In this document: one piece after another, positions 16,135-21,259 of the stretch
Layout: each line of letters opens with the position of its first letter
Numbering within the stretch: position 1 is the stretch's first letter
Source of the DNA: a virus
Strand: one strand, 5' to 3'
DNA length: 22,500 nucleotides
Virus record (IMG/VR): IMGVR_UViG_3300044641_003988
Coordinates: 1-22,500 of that record
Notes under the pieces: model-generated
Told to the model about the DNA's origin: nothing
Seen by the model: only the letters and a program-made list of their open reading frames with translations
The model's database searches: none
Program-made: the position numbers and the translations under genes

Positions 16135-16660
16135 TATAATCTTTCAACATATTGATATTATGTTCAAATGCAACATTAGCTTCTTCTGCTAATGATACAT
16201 CTAGTTTTTGTCTTACGTTCGTAATCAGTTGTGGTAAATTTTCAAACTGAAACATTCTATTACTACCAGGCAACAATTTAGCTAGCATTTGTCCGCCGAA
16301 CATATCACCCATGTGTCTAACATAGATATGAGCTAACATTTTATTTGCGTCATCTTTAATTGTTTCTAGATAATTGATATAGTTGATAGTTGAAGTATTT
16401 ACTTTACCGCTGGATACAGATTCACCTATCAATTCATAATAATCTAATTCAATTGCTTTTGCTCTTTTAATATTATCTATACCTTTAAAAATACCTAGTC
16501 GTGTGCCGTGCCACTCTAAATTTTGATACAATACCAACAATTGATATAAGTAATCAATGTATTTGTCTCTATCAACTTGACCTTTGAAAATTGATTTGAT
16601 AAAAGGTTGCTCTTCAGCTTCCTTATGTTTTTCCGAAGTTAATTCTTTTAATGTGCTCAT
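16127..16660 (-). CDS. ho1: Heme oxygenase (HO-1 type)
   Basis: A 177-residue heme oxygenase that opens heme to biliverdin IXalpha, Fe2+ and CO, the substrate source for the reductase encoded next. The proximal heme ligand is His12 in LTSEKHKEAE. The distal helix is YVRHMGDMFGGQML (113-126), matching the GDxxGGQ motif of the family. It is shorter than plant, cyanobacterial or human enzymes (usually above 210 residues); the C-terminus stops soon after the conserved NVAFEHNINML helix. It overlaps the 2OG oxygenase by 4 bases (ATGA) and the reductase by 8, so the three are translationally coupled. Confidence 0.93.
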   Translation of the reverse strand: MSTLKELTSEKHKEAEEQPFIKSIFKGQVDRDKYIDYLYQLLVLYQNLEWHGTRLGIFKGIDNIKRAKAIELDYYELIGESVSSGKVNTSTINYINYLETIKDDANKMLAHIYVRHMGDMFGGQMLAKLLPGSNRMFQFENLPQLITNVRQKLDVSLAEEANVAFEHNINMLKDYND

Positions 16661-17265
16661 AACCCTCCCATTCCACCGCTCGGTGGTGGAAATCCCAAAT
16701 ATGGTCTGTGGTCATATTTGTAATCCCTATAATTACCAAATTTATCTACATAATGTAGAAACGCTTGTGTTTGTCTTTCACCTTTGTATTCATCTCGCCA
16801 ATGTGGTAAGATATCACCCTTATAAACGATAAGATCTCCTGGTTCTAAAAAGATAGGAAAACGCTCACCTTTTAAATTATCAAACCAAATTTCCCAAGGT
16901 TCAGGATCTACAGAAATATTAACAGTAGTTGAAAATTCGCAACTTGGTCTATCAGTATGTTCCGTCATTATTGCACCTTTATAATATATTCTAGCGTAAG
17001 TATAAGTATTATAAAGTTTCTTGCCTGTTACCTCTTCCATCATTGGTAACATTTGTACAGATAATGTTTCAAAACAAGCCGCGGAATAATAAGCAAAACT
17101 ATTTGTTACTTGGGTATCACCAAACATAAATTTGTTTTCCTCACTTTGACCACCCTTCATATAAGTTACTCTTTTTAGTAACTCAAATTCTAAATCTAGA
17201 TGTTCTAATAATTGTGGTTGAATTGCGCCTCTCACAACTTCATATAGATTGTCTTTAAATGACAT
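16657..17265 (-). CDS. 2OG-Fe(II) oxygenase
   Basis: A 202-residue protein with the double-stranded beta-helix iron motif: His103-x-Asp105 in MTEHTDRPSCEF and a distal His155 in ILPHWRDEY, followed by Arg164 in GERQTQAFLHYVD as likely 2-oxoglutarate ligand. The strand before the iron motif (YTYARIYYKGAIM) and LEPGDLIVYKG are also typical. Such genes are common in marine T4-like phages; the substrate is unknown. It is the first gene of the overlapping string oxygenase - heme oxygenase - bilin reductase - gp33, so a link to bilin chemistry is possible but unproven. AAGGA lies 8 bases before the ATG, just beyond the tmRNA terminator. Confidence 0.85.
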   Translation of the reverse strand: MSFKDNLYEVVRGAIQPQLLEHLDLEFELLKRVTYMKGGQSEENKFMFGDTQVTNSFAYYSAACFETLSVQMLPMMEEVTGKKLYNTYTYARIYYKGAIMTEHTDRPSCEFSTTVNISVDPEPWEIWFDNLKGERFPIFLEPGDLIVYKGDILPHWRDEYKGERQTQAFLHYVDKFGNYRDYKYDHRPYLGFPPPSGGMGGL

Positions 17266-17284
17266 AGTATTCCTTAATAAAAAA

Positions 17285-17313
17285 GTAGGTTATTCTGTTA
17301 CGAGGAAACCTAC
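17285..17313 (-). terminator. Terminator of the tmRNA gene
   Basis: On the minus strand GTAGGTT (17313-17307 side) pairs with AACCTAC (17291-17285 side) in a 7-bp stem, followed at once by TTTTTTATT. It closes the coding piece of the tmRNA. The 2OG oxygenase Shine-Dalgarno follows within a few bases, so read-through may supply the next operon. Confidence 0.65.
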
Positions 17314-17331
17314 CGAAACCCTAAGCAGCGT

Positions 17332-17364
17332 TTAGGCTGCTAAAGCGAACTGTTCGTCGTTTGC
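17332..17364 (-). other. tmRNA proteolysis tag frame, ANDEQFALAA-stop
   Basis: The minus strand reads GCA AAC GAC GAA CAG TTC, then GCT TTA GCA GCC TAA. The bases before GCA (ACGUAAAU) line up with ACGUAGUC before the E. coli resume codon, so GCA at 17364-17362 is the resume codon. With the charged alanine the tag is A-ANDEQFALAA, close to E. coli ANDENYALAA, and ends in ALAA as ClpXP requires. The stop codon lies in the loop of the AGCAGC/GCUGCU stem. Confidence 0.9.
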
Positions 17365-17458
17365 ATTTACGTTTTTTGCTTCTTCGGCCAAGTTACCTCA
17401 ACCCTGCGGGTTTCACATTCCCGAGCTGTCTACTCTGTTACTAATTGCCCTGTCGAAA

Positions 17459-17641
17459 CTATTCAGGCCCTTCAAAAAGATTCTTCCATCTGTCTAATGC
17501 TTCGAAGTAGCTAATCCAGACACATCCTTCACATCCTCTACCACAACAAGTAGTTGGCTCTTGTGGTCTTGGATAAAAATCCTTTTGGTGGACCTGGGGG
17601 GATTCGCACCCCCGTCCAGAACACCGTTCTCTTTGCTTCAT
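17459..17641 (-). CDS. Cys-rich 'oxidoreductase-like' ORF inside the permuted tmRNA
   Basis: A 60-codon frame from ATG 17641 to TAG 17459. Residues 1-21 are encoded by the tmRNA acceptor piece and look like no protein family. Residues 24-60 lie in the intervening segment: [19 protein letters not shown] then [16 protein letters not shown]. This matches the short oxidoreductase-like domain I know from bacteria and mitochondria (P-x-P/E, CC-x-x-GC-x-x-CVW, YxEALxRW), whose function is unknown. The final codons GGG CCT GAA TAG are the 5' end of the tmRNA coding piece. No other start (ATG, GTG or TTG) occurs in frame. The ATG is 4 bases after the upstream gene's stop, so coupling is possible, but translation would run through the T-arm. 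Real gene, relic or coincidence is open. Confidence 0.45.
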   Translation of the reverse strand: MKQRERCSGRGCESPQVHQKDFYPRPQEPTTCCGRGCEGCVWISYFEALDRWKNLFEGPE

Positions 17642-17645
17642 ACAG

Positions 17646-17855
17646 CTATAAAATATTAGTTAAATCTCCAACATGCACATAACCATCAACTTTTAGATTC
17701 GGATCACTAATACATTCTAGCAATACATGACGCTTATCGATATCTTCAGGATGAAAGTGTTTAACAACAAATTCATGTCCTCGATATTTGTCATAAAAAG
17801 GTTTGAATGGTGGTTTGTAAACCTTATCTAAAAATTTAACTTTTTGTGATAACAT
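17646..17855 (-). CDS. Small hypothetical protein upstream of tmRNA
   Basis: A 69-residue protein I do not recognise. It has aromatic and basic residues near the N-terminus ([20 protein letters not shown]), a middle [20 protein letters not shown] and an end [14 protein letters not shown], which reads like a small beta-barrel or SH3-like fold; that is inference only. No Shine-Dalgarno is visible before the ATG, and the upstream DNA is very AT-rich (ATATATAATATG). Its stop codon (17646) almost touches the tmRNA acceptor piece, so it may be transcribed together with it. Confidence 0.6.
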   Translation of the reverse strand: MLSQKVKFLDKVYKPPFKPFYDKYRGHEFVVKHFHPEDIDKRHVLLECISDPNLKVDGYVHVGDLTNIL

Positions 17856-17891
17856 ATTATATATTGTCTAGAATTGAAAATCTATTATATA

Positions 17892-17918
17892 GTTGATCTT
17901 TTATTATACTAGATCAAC
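17892..17918 (-). other. Hairpin across the exonuclease stop codon
   Basis: GTTGATCT and AGATCAAC form a perfect 8-bp stem around an 11-base AT loop, overlapping the exonuclease TAG at 17909-17911. There is no T-run after it on either strand, so it is not a classical terminator. The minus-strand loop also contains TATAAT (17908-17903), a possible -10 box for the following gene and tmRNA, though no good -35 is seen. Confidence 0.45.
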
Positions 17919-18562
17919 TTCCATTTCTTATATTCTGCTCTTAGCTCTTTAAATCCATCAATCCACTTGTTTCGTTTTTCTACAAACACTAATGGCTTTT
18001 CATCATCTACTGCTATGAGCACTACTAATTGTGGTACTGGTATTTTGGTCATCTCTTCGAAAGCAACAGCATATGCCGCACATTGCATAAAATAATCATG
18101 AATATCGTCACGATGTTTTATACGTCTAGATGTTTTGAAATCTATTACTGACATTTTACCATTGTATTCGCCTATACAATCCACAGTCCCTGCGACTTCC
18201 AAATGATCTGAATATAATGGTTGTTCTAAAGCGTGAATATTGTCAATGCTATGTAACACTGGTTTCATATTTTGCCACATCTCAACATCAAACATATTTG
18301 GAACGATTTCCTTGTTTAAAAGATATTGTTCGCATAAGCCGTGAATGCGTGTACCTCGGCTTGCTGCCTTGCTAGATATTTTGTTTGCTTCTTCTTCGCC
18401 TACTTTTTTGCGCCATTCCATAATTGCTTGTTTTTTAAGCAATCCGGTGACAGTAGTAACGGATGGGTATGCTTTACCCGATGGTGTTTCATAAACACGG
18501 CTACCGTTATCAGCGGTAACCCGTTTTAGTTTAGGAAATTCAAGTTGTACATGATTAAACAT
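17909..18562 (-). CDS. PD-(D/E)XK exonuclease (RecB/Cas4/MGME1-like)
   Basis: A 217-residue nuclease with the full motif set: His74 in RGTRIHGLCEQYL, Glu113 in ALEQPLYSDHL, Asp128 in VAGTVDCIGEY, Asp141-x-Lys143 in SVIDFKTSRR, and Gln160/Tyr164 in FMQCAAYAVAFEE. This is the order in RecB-type nuclease domains; single-domain versions are widespread in marine T4-like phages and resemble the mitochondrial exonuclease MGME1. It should degrade or trim DNA ends during recombination, replication or host DNA breakdown. Its ATG overlaps the end of the MazG-like gene by 8 bases. Confidence 0.88.
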   Translation of the reverse strand: MFNHVQLEFPKLKRVTADNGSRVYETPSGKAYPSVTTVTGLLKKQAIMEWRKKVGEEEANKISSKAASRGTRIHGLCEQYLLNKEIVPNMFDVEMWQNMKPVLHSIDNIHALEQPLYSDHLEVAGTVDCIGEYNGKMSVIDFKTSRRIKHRDDIHDYFMQCAAYAVAFEEMTKIPVPQLVVLIAVDDEKPLVFVEKRNKWIDGFKELRAEYKKWKLI

Positions 18563-18905
18563 AGGGTTTTAGATTTGGAGGTTTCCATCCTTCTGGTTTT
18601 AATATTTTACCATCTTCGCGACGAATTACTTTACCAGTTTTATAGTCAATTTTACTTAGATTGCTATCAGCAACTTCTTTCCAAGCACCCCTAACATCAA
18701 ACCCTTTCATGTGGCAATAACCTAGAATAACCCAGATCATATCCATACACGCATCTAATTGCTCTACATCGTCTCGCATAACCGTTGCTTGACGGAATTC
18801 ATCATATTCTTCGGCAATTAAATCGCGATACAAATTAACATTTTCCTCACACGGTTTTTGTTCACACGCTTTCAAAAACACATCCACATCAAGTATCATT
18901 GACAT
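18555..18905 (-). CDS. mazG: MazG-like nucleotide pyrophosphohydrolase
   Basis: A 116-residue protein with the all-alpha NTP pyrophosphohydrolase signature: E32-E33-x-x-E36 in IAEEYDEFRQA and a second acidic helix with D51 and D55 in LDACMDMIWVILGY. The ending AWKEVADSNLSKIDYKTGKV followed by REDGKILKPEGW is typical of phage MazG-like/PRA-PH proteins. It would hydrolyse (d)NTPs or alarmone-like nucleotides to monophosphates, feeding the nucleotide pool; the substrate cannot be read. AAAGGT precedes the ATG. A second ATG lies two codons downstream. Confidence 0.82.
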   Translation of the reverse strand: MSMILDVDVFLKACEQKPCEENVNLYRDLIAEEYDEFRQATVMRDDVEQLDACMDMIWVILGYCHMKGFDVRGAWKEVADSNLSKIDYKTGKVIRREDGKILKPEGWKPPNLKPYV

Positions 18906-18917
18906 AATTTACCTTTA

Positions 18918-19544
18918 TTAGCCGGCCAAAATTTCTAAATTGTGCTCGTAATGTTTTTTACGATCTTCTAATCCTATTGTACCACCATTAATCTTCTTTG
19001 TCAATAGTAATATATCCTTATTATCTGCAATAGCATTTAATTTGTTTTTTGTCCAGAACCAACAAGCAGATTCAATAGCACCATCCATTGTTTCGCAATA
19101 ATGAACAGCATCTTCTAATGTTAGCCCAATAGAGTTAGCAAATGCTTGATAATTTAATTTACCTGTAAGTTGAATAGCACCACGGCCTCTATGAGCATAA
19201 CCATCACCTGAAGCTTCGGGTCCGTTACCCATTCTGTTTGCGTAAATTCTGTTTGCAATCTTTTCAGGCTTGCGCTCATATTCTTTTGCTAATGCCTCTG
19301 TTGGAAAATACTTTTTAAACAATCCTAACAAGCCTTTAGCACCATAATTTAAATTTTCTTGTAGTATAGTAAAGTCTAAAGACTCATGACCACACTGTGC
19401 TAAAAATGCAGCAACTCTCTCAACAGTTGTTATCTCATACTTCGGCAACACATTTTCAAGTGCCTCGAATAAGACAGGGATGTTCTTATTTCTAGATAAA
19501 CATTGCTGTAACTTTTCTTCAGTAAACTCAAACTCAAAACTCAT
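18918..19544 (-). CDS. Endolysin, GH19 chitinase-like
   Basis: A 208-residue lysozyme of the GH19 type, used to break peptidoglycan at lysis. Motifs are FLAQCGHESLDFTILQENLN with Glu54 as likely catalytic acid and Glu63 as partner, the YAHRGRGAIQLTGKLNY block, and SACWFWTKNKLN. There is no signal peptide or membrane segment, so export would need a holin; none is recognisable in the window. A strong Shine-Dalgarno (AAGGAG) precedes the ATG, suggesting high expression. Confidence 0.9.
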   Translation of the reverse strand: MSFEFEFTEEKLQQCLSRNKNIPVLFEALENVLPKYEITTVERVAAFLAQCGHESLDFTILQENLNYGAKGLLGLFKKYFPTEALAKEYERKPEKIANRIYANRMGNGPEASGDGYAHRGRGAIQLTGKLNYQAFANSIGLTLEDAVHYCETMDGAIESACWFWTKNKLNAIADNKDILLLTKKINGGTIGLEDRKKHYEHNLEILAG

Positions 19545-19554
19545 TTTATTCTCC

Positions 19555-20109
19555 TTATACTTCTATATAATTTCTATCTTTAGTAAACCAAATTGGCATT
19601 GTATATCTAGTACCAACAACTGTACTAACGCCGTGACTATATTCGATACCTGCGGGATATAGTGCCAATTTGCCCTTCATAGGTTTAATAAAATGTGGTC
19701 CGTGCCCAGGAAAGAAGGTTTCGCCTCCAGCAAAATCATCGTTCAAATATAATACTCCGGAATAATTCCTCCAAGAACAGAAATTAGGATTTCCTTCTTG
19801 ATCGCAGTTGTCTGCGTGTAAAATCATACCGGAGCCACTTTCCCAAGAAACCAAATCTGTGTAATCTGGATATAGATACTCTTCGTTGAATACTTTTTTT
19901 GCTACGGCTGTTGCATCAAACTTAAATGCATTAACCCAGCGTTTAATTGCGTAATCCTGAATGTTACTGTAATCTATAGTTTTACCGTTGAATAATCTAT
20001 TGCGCCCACTTACGTTCATCTTTGGTCTCGTGCTAAACCAAGCAACTATTGTGTCGCATAAATCATCTGGCAAAAAATTCTCAAATTCATAGATTTGATT
20101 GTCTCTCAT
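19555..20109 (-). CDS. 2OG-Fe(II) oxygenase, prolyl-4-hydroxylase type
   Basis: A 184-residue oxygenase. The iron ligands are His98-x-Asp100 (MILHADNCD) and His159 (IEYSHGVS), with Arg168 (GTRYTMPIWFT) for 2-oxoglutarate. The strand GVLYLNDDFAGGETFFPG and the KGKLALYPAG block are typical of P4H/PKHD-type enzymes. Similar proteins are frequent in marine T4-like phages, with unknown targets. It differs clearly from the oxygenase at 16657-17265. AGGAG precedes the ATG. Confidence 0.9.
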   Translation of the reverse strand: MRDNQIYEFENFLPDDLCDTIVAWFSTRPKMNVSGRNRLFNGKTIDYSNIQDYAIKRWVNAFKFDATAVAKKVFNEEYLYPDYTDLVSWESGSGMILHADNCDQEGNPNFCSWRNYSGVLYLNDDFAGGETFFPGHGPHFIKPMKGKLALYPAGIEYSHGVSTVVGTRYTMPIWFTKDRNYIEV

Positions 20110-20117
20110 TTTAACTC

Positions 20118-20870
20118 CTAATTTGTTTCATATTTATTTTCATATTCTAGTCTCGCTAATATATATTCCTTAACTATAGAAGATCTTACAATGTCACCTG
20201 TGCCGAATTCAAAAGTCTTAAAACTTGGCATCATGTCTGCAATTGCCATAAACTTCTTTAATCCAGACATATCGGTCTTTTTGTATAAATCAGTTTGTCT
20301 AAAGTCTCCACAAAATATGATCTTTGACCGTGGCCCTACTCTGGTCATTATGGAATTCAATTCCATGTCAGTCATATTTTGACACTCATCTACAATTATG
20401 ATAGAATTACTTAAAGTGATACCTCTAACAAAAGAGGTTATCATAAATTGTACTGCCTTTTGCTCTACAAGTCTTGTATATGCGTCTGGCCTATCAAATA
20501 AGTCTTGACAAATTTCTACATATGGTGCGGTATATACTTCTGTTTTTTCTTTCTCGTCTCCAGGCAAATGCCCGATTTCCCTACTAGGTACTGCTGATCT
20601 AACTATTACTATCCTTTGATATTGATTTCGTTTATCTAAAACCTCATCTAATGCATGGTATAACGCTATGTATGTTTTTCCTGTTCCTGCAACTCCGTGT
20701 AACAACGAAACTTTCGATTTCTCATATGCATCAAAAAACCCTTTCTGATTGTCAGTTAATGGCTTAATGGTCTTCATATCTGATAAACATAACTTCAACT
20801 TATTATTAGTTATAGTAAGTTGGGGTGTTTGATTATTTTGAATCTGAAGGTTAGTTCTTGCTTTTGCCAT
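20118..20870 (-). CDS. phoH: PhoH-like ATPase
   Basis: A 250-residue P-loop NTPase. Walker A is GVAGTGKT (59-66) and Walker B is IIIVDECQN (D161), with VRSAVPSREIGHLPGD and IFCGDFRQTDL as further PhoH blocks. PhoH proteins are frequent in marine phages; suggested roles are RNA-related and not settled, and the link to phosphate starvation is only by name. The upstream leader holds a hairpin whose 3' arm is complementary to the ribosome-binding site GAGGAC. Confidence 0.92.
   Translation of the reverse strand: MAKARTNLQIQNNQTPQLTITNNKLKLCLSDMKTIKPLTDNQKGFFDAYEKSKVSLLHGVAGTGKTYIALYHALDEVLDKRNQYQRIVIVRSAVPSREIGHLPGDEKEKTEVYTAPYVEICQDLFDRPDAYTRLVEQKAVQFMITSFVRGITLSNSIIIVDECQNMTDMELNSIMTRVGPRSKIIFCGDFRQTDLYKKTDMSGLKKFMAIADMMPSFKTFEFGTGDIVRSSIVKEYILARLEYENKYETN
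20131..20138 (-). promoter_or_regulatory. Possible late promoter before the 2OG oxygenase and endolysin
   Basis: The minus strand reads AATAAATA, one mismatch from the T4 late box TATAAATA and a fit to NATAAATA. It lies at the end of the PhoH frame, about 22 bases before the oxygenase ATG (20109), with a Shine-Dalgarno (AGGAG) between. It would give late expression of the oxygenase and of the endolysin that follows, which suits a lysis gene. Confidence 0.4.
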
Positions 20871-20874
20871 GTGC

Positions 20875-20923
20875 GTCCTCTTTGGATAGTACGAAATGAG
20901 GACAATTTCTAAGGATTGTCCTC
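20875..20923 (-). promoter_or_regulatory. PhoH leader: hairpin with alternative pairing to the ribosome-binding site
   Basis: On the minus strand GAGGACAAT (20923-20915) pairs with ATTGTCCTC (20906-20898) in a perfect 9-bp stem with an 8-base loop. Downstream, GAGGAC (20880-20875) is the PhoH Shine-Dalgarno, 4 bases before ATG. The GTCCTC arm could therefore pair with either GAGGAC copy: with the first, the ribosome site is free; with the second, it is hidden. No T-run follows on this strand. A regulatory role is inference. Confidence 0.45.
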
Positions 20924-20958
20924 CCGGTTTTTAAAGTGGGATACTAGCATCATATAGT

Positions 20959-21219
20959 TTAGCGTCTGCTCAATTTATCTGAAAGATTAGCTTGACGACC
21001 GTTAGTCGAATTAATCTTAGATAAAACTTCCCTAAATCCGTTGTCTATAGTTCGTACGCCTAAACGGACAGGGTCGCCGAAGGGAATCGGCGTTGTGTGG
21101 TGAGATTCGTATTTGGTAGAATTGCAGGTAGGGCAATGTTGATTTTCCCTTTCCGAAATTCGACACATAACTTCAAAAATGTTTGAGCACTCAGAACATT
21201 TGAAATCGTAAAATGGCAT
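20959..21219 (-). CDS. FmdB-type zinc-ribbon protein
   Basis: An 86-residue protein that begins MPFYDFKCSECSNIFEVMC and has two CxxC pairs (C8/C11 and C29/C32), the zinc ribbon of the FmdB family. The C-terminal half (FGDPVRLGVRTIDNGFREVL, then KINSTNG) is the extension found in the versions carried by marine T4-like phages. The FmdB name comes from a putative regulator; in phages the role is unknown. AGGAG precedes the ATG. Confidence 0.85.
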   Translation of the reverse strand: MPFYDFKCSECSNIFEVMCRISERENQHCPTCNSTKYESHHTTPIPFGDPVRLGVRTIDNGFREVLSKINSTNGRQANLSDKLSRR

Positions 21220-21259
21220 TAATTAGCTCCTAATACAATTATATATTAAATTGTAAGTT

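Larger units (their letters stand above)
17285..17645 (-). ncRNA. ssrA: Circularly permuted (two-piece) tmRNA gene
   Basis: Read on the minus strand, the 3' acceptor part comes first and the coding part second, the permuted order known from alphaproteobacteria and marine cyanobacteria. Acceptor piece: T-arm GGGGG-UGCGAAU-CCCCC (17613-17597), acceptor strand CAGGUCC (17596-17590), A, then encoded CCA (17588-17586). Coding piece starts GGGCCUG at 17470, which pairs with CAGGUCC over 7 bp with a G3-U70 wobble, the alanine identity element; GAAUAGUUUCGAC follows as in tmRNAs. CAGAGUA of the coding piece pairs with UGUUCUG (17623-17617) as P2. After the tag frame, AGCAGC/GCUGCU forms the stop-codon stem, and a terminator ends the gene. 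The mature 5' end of the acceptor piece is not known. Confidence 0.92.

Noticed and set aside
15463-17265. Assigning a cyanobacterial host from the bilin genes alone
   Set aside because: No photosystem gene is in the window and the tmRNA tag does not look picocyanobacterial; bilin reductases also occur on phages of uncertain host.
17586-17660. A tRNA gene suggested by the T-arm and encoded CCA
   Set aside because: No anticodon arm or D-arm lies upstream at tRNA spacing; the acceptor strand pairs with GGGCCUG at 17470, so it is the tmRNA acceptor piece.
20898-20932. Plus-strand rho-independent terminator (stem then CCGGTTTTT)
   Set aside because: No plus-strand gene is upstream for about 7 kb, and the T-run is separated from the stem; a minus-strand leader role fits better.
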